From the IMG/VR virus record IMGVR_UViG_3300022918_000025, positions 1 to 35,052 of that record: DNA of 35,052 bases; one strand, written 5' to 3'. Below are positions 4,779-11,598 of the stretch, piece after piece; the stretch's first letter is position 1, and every line of letters starts with the position of its first letter. This DNA comes from a virus. Under the pieces are notes generated by a model, which was not told the DNA's origin, did no database searches, and worked only from the letters and a program-made list of their open reading frames with translations. The translations under genes were made by a program, and so were the position numbers.

Positions 4779-5264
4779 ATGCTTACACAAGCCAGAATTA
4801 AAGAAGTATTACATTTTGATCCGCTTACCGGAATCTTTTCGTGGATAAAGTCATATGGTCGAGCAAAATCTGGATGTAAGGCTGGGTCAACAATTCATCG
4901 TGGATATATAGCAATAAATATTGATGGCAATAGGTATCTTGCGCACAGGCTTGCATGGCTTTATATGTACGGATATTTTCCTCATGTAACAGACCATATA
5001 AACGGCGACACTGGCGATAACAGCATAAGCAACTTACGAGAAGTAAGCCATTCTCAGAATAGCTGGAACTGTAAAAAATTAAGAGCAAATAATAACTCTG
5101 GTTTAAAGGGTGTTGGGTTTCATAAGGCTACTGGAAAATGGAGAGCAAGAGTAACGATAAATTATATTCAATATCATTTAGGTAGTTTTGACACTCCAGA
5201 GCTTGCCCATGAAGCATACACTAAAAAAGCAAAAGAATTGCATGGGGTGTTTTATCGTGGATGA
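4779..5264 (+). CDS. HNH homing endonuclease with AP2 DNA-binding domain (161 aa)
   Basis: HNH core: H-R-L-A-W at 56-60, D-H-I-N-G-D at 72-77, N-x-x-x-N-L-R at 81-87 and N94. The C-terminal AP2-like domain, about 107-155, has S-G-L-K-G-V-G-F, W-R-A-R-V and L-G-S-F-D-T-P-E-L-A-H-E-A-Y. ATG 4779 is chosen because AAGGA precedes it and the paralogue at 10270 starts at the same residue (M-L-T-Q); the frame is open back to 4653. Such genes are free-standing mobile endonucleases that cut DNA lacking the insertion. It sits just before the ERF gene. Confidence 0.9.
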   Translation: MLTQARIKEVLHFDPLTGIFSWIKSYGRAKSGCKAGSTIHRGYIAINIDGNRYLAHRLAWLYMYGYFPHVTDHINGDTGDNSISNLREVSHSQNSWNCKKLRANNNSGLKGVGFHKATGKWRARVTINYIQYHLGSFDTPELAHEAYTKKAKELHGVFYRG

Positions 5265-5317
5265 GGACGATGGGTTTTATTGGACGAATGAATTAAGACA
5301 ACTATGGGAGAAGGTAA

Positions 5318-5965
5318 ATGGACAAGATAGCGAAAGCATTAGTGAAAGCACAGAAAGAGTTTGCGCCAGCACTCAAGACAGCAACGAACCCACACTTCCG
5401 TTCTAAATACGTTGGGCTGGATGGATGTATCGAGGCGGTCATTGATGCTCTGAATAACAACGGATTGTTCCTGATGCAGAAGTCGCATGAGTGTGACGAT
5501 GGCGTAAAGGTAGAGACAATCTTTATCCACGAATCAGGCGAGACCATTACAGGCGGAATATTGCACGTTCCAGCCGCTAAACCAGATGCACAGGGGTATG
5601 GGTCAGCATTGACGTATGCAAGGCGCTACAGCCTCATGGCGGCGTGCGGAATAGCACCAGAGGACGATGACGGAAATAGCTCTGTCAAGGCTACTGCAAC
5701 ACAGGCTACAGAGAACACTCGTAAACAGTTGCAGGCGTTAACGCCAGAACAAGGTGCAGTTGAGTACACCAAATGGATGCAGGTTAAATCCTTGCTGGTT
5801 GATGAAGACGGCCATCCTGATAACGAGCGCGTTACAGATGAGTGGGGCAAGCTGGCAAGTAACGTCAGAACCGCCATTAAGAAGCACGGCGATAGCTTAA
5901 AAGCGGTCAACGAAATAGATAGTGCATCGCAAGAACACATGAACTCAATGACAAGGACTGAATAA
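5318..5965 (+). CDS. erf: ERF-family single-strand annealing protein (215 aa)
   Basis: Residues about 1-130 match the ERF recombinase fold: the start pattern [11 protein letters not shown], then F-R-S-K-Y-V-G-L-D, and the hallmark [20 protein letters not shown]. The C-terminal third is variable and probably helical. ERF proteins anneal complementary single strands and support phage recombination and genome circularisation, normally with SSB. SSB follows here with a TAATG overlap. GGAGAAGG precedes the ATG. Confidence 0.93.
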   Translation: MDKIAKALVKAQKEFAPALKTATNPHFRSKYVGLDGCIEAVIDALNNNGLFLMQKSHECDDGVKVETIFIHESGETITGGILHVPAAKPDAQGYGSALTYARRYSLMAACGIAPEDDDGNSSVKATATQATENTRKQLQALTPEQGAVEYTKWMQVKSLLVDEDGHPDNERVTDEWGKLASNVRTAIKKHGDSLKAVNEIDSASQEHMNSMTRTE

Positions 5966-6399
5966 TGGCTTCCGTAAATAAAGTAATTCTAATTGGAAAC
6001 CTCACACGCGATCCGGAGCTGCGGTACATGCCAAACGGAGAGGCGGTAGCTAACTTCTCAATTGCTTGTAACGAAAGTTGGAAAGACAAGAATAATGTAA
6101 AACAGGAGCGTGCTGAGTTCGTCAATATCGTCATGTACAGAAAGGTAGCTGAGATTGCTGGCGAGTATTTGAAGAAAGGCTCTAGTGTTTACCTGGAAGG
6201 CCGATTACAAACTCGTAAATGGGAAAAGGATGGCGTAACTCGATACACCACGGAGGTTATCTGCGACCAGATGCAGATGTTAGGTGCAAAGCCAGCAGGC
6301 GGTGAATCCGTATCAGTGCAGAGCCAAGACCATAAACCTAATGAAGGAAAAAAGGTTTCAAGTGGTTTTGATGATTTTGAAGATGATATCCCATTTTAG
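5965..6399 (+). CDS. ssb: Single-stranded DNA-binding protein (144 aa)
   Basis: Bacterial-type SSB: N-terminal OB fold ([43 protein letters not shown]), a short linker and the acidic tip D-D-I-P-F that recruits replication and repair proteins. Length is near the lower end for this family. Coupled to ERF by TAATG, so the two are made together for annealing and replication. Confidence 0.96.
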   Translation: MASVNKVILIGNLTRDPELRYMPNGEAVANFSIACNESWKDKNNVKQERAEFVNIVMYRKVAEIAGEYLKKGSSVYLEGRLQTRKWEKDGVTRYTTEVICDQMQMLGAKPAGGESVSVQSQDHKPNEGKKVSSGFDDFEDDIPF

Positions 6400-6409
6400 G
6401 TGATAGTTT

Positions 6410-6430
6410 TTCTCAATCATTGCTTGAGAA
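6410..6430 (+). terminator. Weak hairpin after ssb, possible partial terminator
   Basis: TTCTCAA (6410-6416) pairs with TTGAGAA (6424-6430) over a 7-nt loop. A T-rich but interrupted stretch follows about 12 bases later. Stem is AT-rich and there is no direct T tract, so it may only be an mRNA-stabilising or processing hairpin between ssb and the next gene. Confidence 0.3.
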
Positions 6431-6503
6431 TCAATTAATTCTTTTCATTGGATTCCCTCTTTTCATATTGATAAAGTACTTAAAAGATTAAAGGAGCTAT
6501 GCG

Positions 6504-7115
6504 ATGGATGTTTTAATAGGTTGCGAGTACTCGGCAACCGTGCTTAATGAGTTTCTTGCGGCTGGACATAATGCATATTCAAATGACATTATTGACACAG
6601 AAGGCAATCCATCGAGACATTTAAAAATGGATATTATTGATGCTATAAAGTCTAAAAAATGGGATTTGATAATTATTCATATTCCATGCACAGCAATGGG
6701 AGTTTGTGGAAATGGCACTTATGGCAGAGGAAAGACTAAGCATCAGGAAAGGCTTGATGCAATTGAGTGGACATTGAGCGTATGGGATGCGGCAATAGAA
6801 AACTGTGGGAAGGTCGCAATGGAAAACCCTGTGAGTGTTCTTTTCCCGCATTTGAAGAAGCGGCGCAAAGCAAAAACTCAATACATACAGCCTTATATGT
6901 TCGGTCATACAGAGCAGAAAAAAACAGGACTGGCCTTACATGGACTGCCTAATCTGGTCGGCACTGATAATGTATTTGATGAAATGATGCTTCTGCCGAA
7001 AGCTGAACGAGAGCGTGTATTTTATATGTCTCCTGGGCCTAATCGCGGCAAAGAGAGGGCAAGGTTCTATCCAGGAATAGCTAAGGCAATGGCCGAACAA
7101 TGGAGCATATCATGA
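6504..7115 (+). CDS. DNA cytosine methyltransferase-like protein (203 aa)
   Basis: Shows a reduced C5-methyltransferase plan: D-V-L-I-G-C-E-Y-S at the N-terminus (SAM-binding position), I-P-C-T at 60-63 (place of the P-C-Q catalytic loop) and M-E-N-P at 106-109 (place of E-N-V). It is shorter than active DNA MTases (usually over 300 aa) and lacks an obvious target recognition domain. Related phage proteins are commonly called methyltransferase-like. Activity is uncertain; it may modify phage DNA or be degenerate. AAGGAG precedes the ATG. Confidence 0.7.
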   Translation: MDVLIGCEYSATVLNEFLAAGHNAYSNDIIDTEGNPSRHLKMDIIDAIKSKKWDLIIIHIPCTAMGVCGNGTYGRGKTKHQERLDAIEWTLSVWDAAIENCGKVAMENPVSVLFPHLKKRRKAKTQYIQPYMFGHTEQKKTGLALHGLPNLVGTDNVFDEMMLLPKAERERVFYMSPGPNRGKERARFYPGIAKAMAEQWSIS

Positions 7116-7345
7116 TACTACCCTCCTCTCCTGACACCATAGAAGTACTAAAGCAACCAATACAGGACTGCATAAGCGAACTAACCTCATTGGGAGGTAC
7201 GTTAGACTTTGCCATGCAGGCTGTGAGGAACCAGGCGCTACGGGAAGCTGCTGATATATGTAAATTCAAGTTTCCTAACGGCGCTATTGGAAGTTGGGGC
7301 GCTTACGAGTGTGCTGTAGATATTGAAAAGCTAATTAAGGAATAA
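7112..7345 (+). CDS. Hypothetical 77-aa protein
   Basis: ATG 7112 overlaps the methyltransferase-like gene stop (ATGA). The C-terminal part (A-L-R-E-A-A-D-I-C-K, G-A-Y-E-C-A-V-D-I-E-K-L-I) is a helical motif that recurs in phage accessory proteins, where it usually follows a variable region. Function unknown. Confidence 0.7.
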   Translation: MILPSSPDTIEVLKQPIQDCISELTSLGGTLDFAMQAVRNQALREAADICKFKFPNGAIGSWGAYECAVDIEKLIKE

Positions 7346-7347
7346 CC

Positions 7348-7719
7348 ATGTCTGATCCTAATGACTATGTAGTAATGCCGAAAGAGCCGACCAAAGAAAT
7401 GGTGCAAAGAGCATGTGATGACCATGGATATCCAAGTGGAGATAGCTCTAACTTTAGCCGAGGGTACAAATCCATGCTATCCGCATCCCCTCCTACAGAC
7501 CTTGTACTAATCACAAGTGAAGAATTGAGCCTGCTTCGTAAAGATGCTGAGAGGTTGGATTGGATTATAGGTGAAGGCTGCCTTGTGGCTACCGAGTGCA
7601 ATGGCAACTTCTCATTGTGGGAATGCGAAAGAAGCCATCCGCTTAACGGCGAATCCAAAGCAGCAGTTTTTAAGTCTGGACGTGAAGCCATTGACGCTGC
7701 ATTAACCAGCACTACCTAA
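7348..7719 (+). CDS. Modular phage accessory protein (123 aa)
   Basis: Contains two modules frequent in phage early regions: V-V-M-P-K-E-P-T-K-E-M-V-Q-R-A (residues 8-22) and L-L-R-K-D-A-E-R-L-D-W-I-I-G-E-G-C-L-V-A (about 62-81). Both are widespread with unknown biochemical role and are reshuffled between phages. It follows the previous stop by two bases. Confidence 0.78.
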   Translation: MSDPNDYVVMPKEPTKEMVQRACDDHGYPSGDSSNFSRGYKSMLSASPPTDLVLITSEELSLLRKDAERLDWIIGEGCLVATECNGNFSLWECERSHPLNGESKAAVFKSGREAIDAALTSTT

Positions 7720-7786
7720 CCCCATTTTGGGACATTCGGGTAGTGGTCTCAGGAATACGGAATTACATATAGGGAGAGTAGTGAAA

Positions 7787-7975
7787 ATGTACCCATTTAC
7801 AGAATTTTTATTGGCTTATACGGTTGAAATTTATATGCAAAAGGTGCCAAAGATAATTCGCTTTTTGTTGGTTCCTATTGCTTGGCCTATAGGCACTTTA
7901 TTGCTTTTTATATTCGGCATCGTATTCATTATCGAAGCGTTACTTTCAACATTATATGAAGCATTCGGGGATTAA
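7787..7975 (+). CDS. Membrane protein, 62 aa
   Basis: One long hydrophobic segment (about residues 24-55: I-I-R-F-L-L-V-P-I-A-W-P-I-G-T-L-L-L-F-I-F-G-I-V-F-I) that could be one or two passes. GGGAG lies 10 bases before ATG 7787 and 4 before GTG 7781; the true start is one of these. Early-expressed membrane protein of unknown role. Confidence 0.6.
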   Translation: MYPFTEFLLAYTVEIYMQKVPKIIRFLLVPIAWPIGTLLLFIFGIVFIIEALLSTLYEAFGD

Positions 7976-8011
7976 ATAGATAGTCTTTAGCAAACATTAG
8001 GGAGATATGAG

Positions 8012-8218
8012 ATGAGCGCATTAGATATTCAAGTGGCTGGGGATCATTACAAGACCTGCAAGATTCAGCCAGTGGAATACATACATGCTAATGGCATTGG
8101 GTATTTTGAAGGATGCGCGATTAAATATTTGACCAGATGGAAATCCAAAGGCGGGATTAGCGATTTAGAGAAGGCCAAGCATTACATTGAACTATTGATT
8201 GAGCTAGAACAAGCATAG
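8012..8218 (+). CDS. DUF3310 (SaV-like) protein, 68 aa
   Basis: Clear DUF3310 signature: V-A-G-D-H-Y-K, K-I-Q-P-V-E-Y-I, N-G-I-G-Y-F-E-G-C-A-I-K-Y-L-T-R-W-K-S-K-G-G, D-L-E-K-A-K-H-Y-I-E-L-L-I. The domain occurs in many phages, including T7 gp1.7, a nucleotide kinase; this short version is the domain alone. It may act in nucleotide metabolism. AGGGAGATATGAG precedes the ATG, the initiation sequence reused in this operon. Confidence 0.88.
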   Translation: MSALDIQVAGDHYKTCKIQPVEYIHANGIGYFEGCAIKYLTRWKSKGGISDLEKAKHYIELLIELEQA

Positions 8219-8318
8219 CCCCTTCTTACATCCGAGGGAAAAGAGAAAGAGCATTAAAGCAGTTGGGATATTCGGGCAGATAAAGTTTTCGATACATGGC
8301 GGCATTACGGGAGGTTTT

Positions 8319-8753
8319 ATGGGACGAGAAGTAAGAAAAGTTAAAGAAGGCTGGGAGCATCCAAAACGAGAAAACGGTAGGTATGAGCCTTTGATGAGTG
8401 GCTATGCAGAAGACTATACGCGCTTTATGGAAATCCTTAATAAGGATGGGTTGCAAGCTGCATTGGATGAAATGAGCGCCCCTGACATTAACAACTACAT
8501 GCCAGAGTGGACGGATGAAGAAAAGACCATGCTGATGATGTACGAAGATACCAGCGAAGGCACTCCTATCAGCCCTGCATTTAAAACGCCAGAGGAGCTT
8601 GCAAGATGGCTCGCTGATAACAACGCAAGTGCATTCGGAGATATGACGGCTACATACGAGCAATGGCTAAGTATGTGCAATCGAGGCTGGGCAATGTCTG
8701 CTGTATACGATACTACCAATGGAATGCAATCTGGTGTTGCTGCACTCACGTAA
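8319..8753 (+). CDS. Conserved phage protein of unknown function (144 aa)
   Basis: Carries the pattern V-x-E-G-W-E-H-P-K, D-I-N-N-Y-M-P-E-W, M-M-Y-E-D-T-S-E-G-T-P-I-S-P-A-F-K-T-P-E-E-L-A-R-W-L-A-D-N-N-A-S-A-F. This I recognise as a widely conserved phage early protein without known function. GGGAGG precedes the ATG. About 100 bases before it hold no gene, only the reading E-R-A-L-K-Q-L-G-Y-S-G-R without a start, perhaps a fragment. Confidence 0.85.
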   Translation: MGREVRKVKEGWEHPKRENGRYEPLMSGYAEDYTRFMEILNKDGLQAALDEMSAPDINNYMPEWTDEEKTMLMMYEDTSEGTPISPAFKTPEELARWLADNNASAFGDMTATYEQWLSMCNRGWAMSAVYDTTNGMQSGVAALT

Positions 8754-8836
8754 TGGCACGATGTAGAGCCAAGACCTACACACTAATGAACATAAATCTT
8801 TCAGGGTCTTATCCCTACATTGAGAAGGAATATTAG
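8753..8836 (+). CDS. Candidate 27-aa ORF filling an intergenic gap
   Basis: ATG 8753 shares a base with the preceding stop (TAATG). The frame stays open until TAG at 8836, two bases before the next ATG. The peptide reads M-A-R-C-R-A-K-T-Y and ends Y-P-Y-I-E-K-E-Y. The exact fit with start-stop coupling is the only support; no family recognised. Confidence 0.35.
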   Translation: MARCRAKTYTLMNINLSGSYPYIEKEY

Positions 8837-8838
8837 AT

Positions 8839-9105
8839 ATGAATATGGCAGAACAGTTGTCGGTAGAACTGACAATGCAGGCATGCGTAAAGACCATGAA
8901 CGACCAAGCCGCCACCATCCAATCACTTCAAGCGCAAGTAGAGGAGTTGCGGAATAGCATGAAGAAATTGAAGGCGCTGCCAAAAGAGTATGCGAATTTC
9001 ATTGAAAGTACTTCGCGTCATGGATGGGGAGTGCGCTGGATGGATGTGCAGGAACTATGTGACGCAGCCCTATCCGCTTGCCCTACAGGAGTAGAAAGTG
9101 ACTGA
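8839..9105 (+). CDS. Hypothetical protein with short coiled coil (88 aa)
   Basis: Residues about 18-45 form a heptad-like helix (D-Q-A-A-T-I-Q-S-L-Q-A-Q-V-E-E-L-R-N-S-M-K-K-L). A C-terminal D-V-Q-E-L-C-D-A-A-L-S-A-C follows, a type of ending common in phage accessory proteins. AAGGA lies about 10 bases before the ATG. Confidence 0.65.
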   Translation: MNMAEQLSVELTMQACVKTMNDQAATIQSLQAQVEELRNSMKKLKALPKEYANFIESTSRHGWGVRWMDVQELCDAALSACPTGVESD

Positions 9106-9253
9106 CTACATTTTACTTTACTTGTGCATCGGCATATTACTGTGCTGGCTTATGGAATGGTTTGCCAATGGAGGTTCACTGACATTAAAGCAGAACGCCA
9201 TTGTCACTCTAACATGGCCTGCATTCGTGCTGTTCGTGCTATTTGATTTGTAA
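9098..9253 (+). CDS. Small two-pass membrane protein, 51 aa, GTG start
   Basis: GTG 9098 follows AGGAG by six bases and overlaps the previous gene by eight. Two hydrophobic segments: residues 4-22 (Y-I-L-L-Y-L-C-I-G-I-L-L-C-W-L) and about 33-51 (A-I-V-T-L-T-W-P-A-F-V-L-F-V-L-F). Function unknown. Confidence 0.65.
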   Translation: MTDYILLYLCIGILLCWLMEWFANGGSLTLKQNAIVTLTWPAFVLFVLFDL

Positions 9254-9268
9254 CACAGGAGGCAAGTG

Positions 9269-9799
9269 ATGGACGATAAGCAGATTGCAATGAATGCACG
9301 CAAAGCATTTATGGTGCATGACTTGAGTGGCGGAAAAACCTCTCACTATGGAAGGGAATGTTTTGAGGCTGGCGCTGTATGGCAAGCTTCCCAAGCCATA
9401 GCATCGGCATCACAGCCAGAGAACTTTAATGCCGACGAATTAAGAGCGCTAGGCCATTTGGAAACACTGTGCCTGCCTGATGGGAATGGCAATCATGGAA
9501 AGAATACAGTACCGTGGAATCTTATTGAAGACATTAAAACCGCCGTCGCCAAGGTTGAAGCTCGTGCCCCTCTACCCGCAGGGCAAGCAGGAGATGAGCC
9601 TGTGCTGCCTTTCGGGTACCTAGTGGAATTACAAATGAAGAATGTTTCTGCCCGAGTTTTCCAGCCGGACTTCGAAAGCGCTGAAGAATACAGAAACTCA
9701 TTCTATGTAAATTGGCAGGAAAATGGAAAATTGGAAGTTGACAGAATAATCCCCTTATACACCCATCCTGTACGAGAAGTAGTAGAGGGAAAAGGCTAA
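9269..9799 (+). CDS. Modular phage early protein (176 aa)
   Basis: ATG 9269 follows AGGAGG at six bases. The N-terminal part has an A-x-x-A-F ... E-C-F-E-A-G-A-V-W-Q-A-S module. The C-terminal part has F-G-Y-L-V-E-L ... I-I-P-L-Y-T-H-P, the frequent ending of phage early accessory proteins. The two are separated by a variable A/P-rich linker (R-A-P-L-P-A-G-Q-A-G). Function unknown. Confidence 0.75.
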   Translation: MDDKQIAMNARKAFMVHDLSGGKTSHYGRECFEAGAVWQASQAIASASQPENFNADELRALGHLETLCLPDGNGNHGKNTVPWNLIEDIKTAVAKVEARAPLPAGQAGDEPVLPFGYLVELQMKNVSARVFQPDFESAEEYRNSFYVNWQENGKLEVDRIIPLYTHPVREVVEGKG

Positions 9800-9870
9800 A
9801 TGCAACACCTTATTATTGTTCATTCGCTCGCAGGTCTATCGATGCGGGCATACGGATTGGGAGGGCAGTT

Positions 9871-10071
9871 ATGATGGAATATGAATTTCAGTTAATTCAA
9901 GACGATATGGTAGTTGCAAGCGCTATATCAGCCGTCTATGGGGATGCTCTGAAGGAGATACTTCACTATGCATCTCAGTACGGACAAGATGGGCCAGTCA
10001 GCATAGTGGAGTTGAAACGGTTCCCAATAAGCTTGGAACTAGCTGAAGCACAAGTGAGGCTACATGAGTAA
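9871..10071 (+). CDS. Hypothetical 66-aa phage protein
   Basis: Two ATGs (9871, 9874) follow GGGAGGG; either may be used. Acidic alpha/beta small protein (Y-E-F-Q-L-I-Q-D-D-M-V-V-A-S-A, then D-A-L-K-E-I-L-H-Y-A-S-Q-Y). Its frame continues upstream without a start into a stretch resembling the gene at 4483-4674. Confidence 0.65.
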   Translation: MMEYEFQLIQDDMVVASAISAVYGDALKEILHYASQYGQDGPVSIVELKRFPISLELAEAQVRLHE

Positions 10072-10255
10072 GAAAGCCAACAAAGTAAGCCTGTACCACT
10101 ACGAGATACTAGACAGATGCCACGTCATTAATGAGCTTATTCATGAGAGCTTGATTACACACCCGGCGATGACAAAGACACAGCGCAGGAAGCTGGAGAA
10201 AGCGCAGGGATGGATCGGTGAAGTATATCAATGGGCTGGCAGTAAGTCACACTAG
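10064..10255 (+). CDS. Conserved small phage protein (63 aa)
   Basis: ATG 10064 overlaps the previous stop by 8 bases. The pattern Y-E-I-L-D-R-C-H-V-I-N-E-L-I-H-E-S-L-I-T-H-P, followed by a helix and G-E-V-Y-Q-W-A-G, is found in many phage early regions. Probably an all-helical two-helix protein. Function unknown. Confidence 0.72.
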   Translation: MSKKANKVSLYHYEILDRCHVINELIHESLITHPAMTKTQRRKLEKAQGWIGEVYQWAGSKSH

Positions 10256-10269
10256 GAGAGAGTAAATGA

Positions 10270-10806
10270 ATGTTAACTCAAGATAGACTCAAAGAATTAT
10301 TACATTACAATCCGCTTACTGGCACATTTACTTGGCTGCCAAGAGACATTAAGCATTTCATATGCAAAAGAACTTGGTCTACCTGGCATTCAAATTTCGC
10401 AAATAAAGTAGCAGGAAATACATCCCCAAAAGGTTATCGAACTATAAGGATAGCGCTGTATGGAGATAAGTCATATCTATCTCACAGGTTGGCTTGGCTC
10501 TACGTTTATGGAGAATGGCCTAAAGAGCATATTGATCACATAAACGGGAATCGATCTGATAATCGAATAATTAATCTACGCGATGTTGACAGGCTATGCA
10601 ATGCTCAAAACCAAAGAACAACGAAAAGGGAAAGCAAACTTCCGCTTGGTGTTTATTTCTACAAAAACAAGCCTGTCAGGCCATATAGCGCAAGTCTAAG
10701 AGTTGACTATAAAGTGAAGTTTTTGGGATATTTCGATACGCCAGAAGAAGCGCATGATGTTTATGTAAAAGCTAAAAGGCTTTATCACAAGGGGTGTACT
10801 ATTTAA
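10270..10806 (+). CDS. HNH homing endonuclease with AP2-like domain, paralogue (178 aa)
   Basis: Same design as 4779-5264: M-L-T-Q-x-R-x-K-E start, P-L-T-G-T-F-T-W, H-R-L-A-W at 72-76, D-H-I-N-G-N at 89-94, N-x-x-x-N-L-R and an AP2-like end (P-L-G-V-Y-F, L-G-Y-F-D-T-P-E-E-A-H-D-V-Y). It is last on the plus strand; its TAA overlaps the TAA of the converging late operon. A mobile endonuclease gene probably acquired separately or duplicated from the other copy. Confidence 0.9.
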   Translation: MLTQDRLKELLHYNPLTGTFTWLPRDIKHFICKRTWSTWHSNFANKVAGNTSPKGYRTIRIALYGDKSYLSHRLAWLYVYGEWPKEHIDHINGNRSDNRIINLRDVDRLCNAQNQRTTKRESKLPLGVYFYKNKPVRPYSASLRVDYKVKFLGYFDTPEEAHDVYVKAKRLYHKGCTI

Positions 10807-11075
10807 TGCTTGCTTGAGAATATGTATTGCTCGGTGCGCCCAATTCTTTCTGAGTTTTGGGCCTGCCCCGCTTCTAGGGATTGCCATCTTCTTTCGTTCT
10901 CACTTCTAGGCACTATCTCTTTTGCTTTCTCGTTAAGCTGGTTTATCTTTTCCGACTGAACAGATTGTTCTTTCTGCAAATCTACTAATGTCACTGCTAT
11001 CCAGAACAGGAACCCAAGCAATACCGCTACTACAATGTTATTAGCATTGCGCGATAATGCGGTTTCCGTAACCAT
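10803..11075 (-). CDS. Single-pass membrane protein with coiled coil, end of lysis module (90 aa)
   Basis: An N-terminal hydrophobic segment (residues 13-31: N-I-V-V-A-V-L-L-G-F-L-F-W-I-A-V-T-L-V) is followed by a charged helical region (D-L-Q-K-E-Q-S-V-Q-S-E-K-I-N-Q-L-N-E-K). It is the last late gene, one base after the Rz-like stop. Placement suggests a lysis role (holin-related or antiholin), but one pass plus coiled coil is not diagnostic. Confidence 0.65.
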   Translation of the reverse strand: MVTETALSRNANNIVVAVLLGFLFWIAVTLVDLQKEQSVQSEKINQLNEKAKEIVPRSENERRWQSLEAGQAQNSERIGRTEQYIFSSKH

Positions 11076-11076
11076 A

Positions 11077-11598
11077 TCATCTGCACTCTACTTCATTGCA
11101 ACCTGCTTCCCATGATCGATACATTTTTGTATACCATATTGTCACTTCGGCGCAGTCGCTCTCAAAGCTTCGTTCACCAGTGATTGAGTTGGGAGTGTCT
11201 CCGGCCTCGGAAACTCCTTCGGAATCTTTGGAAACGCTGGACAGTTCGCCGCTACTGGCACTGATTGACTGGCACACGCCGTTAACAGGAACATACTTAA
11301 CAGAAGGCTTCTTGTTTTCATAATACTTTTTAATCCTCGCTATTTCGTCTTTAGATTCTGATGCTATGGAGTTTACCGCTACAGATGCCTTTTCCTGCGA
11401 TTCTACAGCCTTTTTGTTCTGTGCCTCACCTGCTAGCTTGGTTTGTGCAATCGTGGCCTGTAGCGTTGCTATAGTAGCGTCCTTAACCTTTAATTCGTGA
11501 GTTTGGTACTTGCAAAACGTCCATATGGCTATAAAGCAGATTCCGACAATGAGATAAGGCCAGAACTTACGCAGAAAAGGTAATAGTACGGCAATCAT
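11077..11598 (-). CDS. Rz: Rz-like inner-membrane spanin subunit (173 aa)
   Basis: N-terminal signal anchor (residues 11-28: F-W-P-Y-L-I-V-G-I-C-F-I-A-I-W-T-F-C) followed by a long helical periplasmic part (A-T-I-A-T-L-Q-A-T-I-A-Q-T-K ... S-K-D-E-I-A-R-I-K-K-Y-Y). It follows the endolysin with ATGA overlap and contains an embedded lipoprotein gene in another frame, the classic Rz/Rz1 layout. It would pair with Rz1 to fuse inner and outer membranes at lysis. Confidence 0.85.
   Translation of the reverse strand: MIAVLLPFLRKFWPYLIVGICFIAIWTFCKYQTHELKVKDATIATLQATIAQTKLAGEAQNKKAVESQEKASVAVNSIASESKDEIARIKKYYENKKPSVKYVPVNGVCQSISASSGELSSVSKDSEGVSEAGDTPNSITGERSFESDCAEVTIWYTKMYRSWEAGCNEVECR
11142..11321 (-). 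CDS. Rz1: Rz1-like outer-membrane lipoprotein spanin, embedded in Rz (59 aa)
   Basis: Entirely inside the Rz-like gene in a different frame. M-K-T-R-S-L-L-L-S-M-F-L-L-T-A-C is a lipoprotein signal ending in the lipobox L-T-A-C (Cys16). The mature part is proline-rich (P-A-F-P-K-I-P-K-E-F-P-R-P), as in Rz1 proteins. GAGG lies about 13 bases upstream, so translation may be weak or coupled. The o-spanin partner of Rz. Confidence 0.88.
   Translation of the reverse strand: MKTRSLLLSMFLLTACASQSVPVAANCPAFPKIPKEFPRPETLPTQSLVNEALRATAPK

Noticed and set aside
5257-5406. GTG-started 49-codon ORF between the HNH gene and erf
   Set aside because: It overlaps the erf start by about 90 bases and has no ribosome site. 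Its first 20 codons look protein-like, so it may be a remnant of a gene interrupted by the HNH insertion, but this is not certain enough to list as a gene.
8226-8663. 145-codon minus-strand ORF
   Set aside because: It is antisense to the well-recognised phage gene at 8319-8753 and runs against the operon.
9800-9874. 24-codon ORF directly after the 176-aa gene
   Set aside because: Reading frame differs from the degenerate copy of the 4483-4674 gene in the same place, no ribosome site is evident, and the peptide shows no motif.
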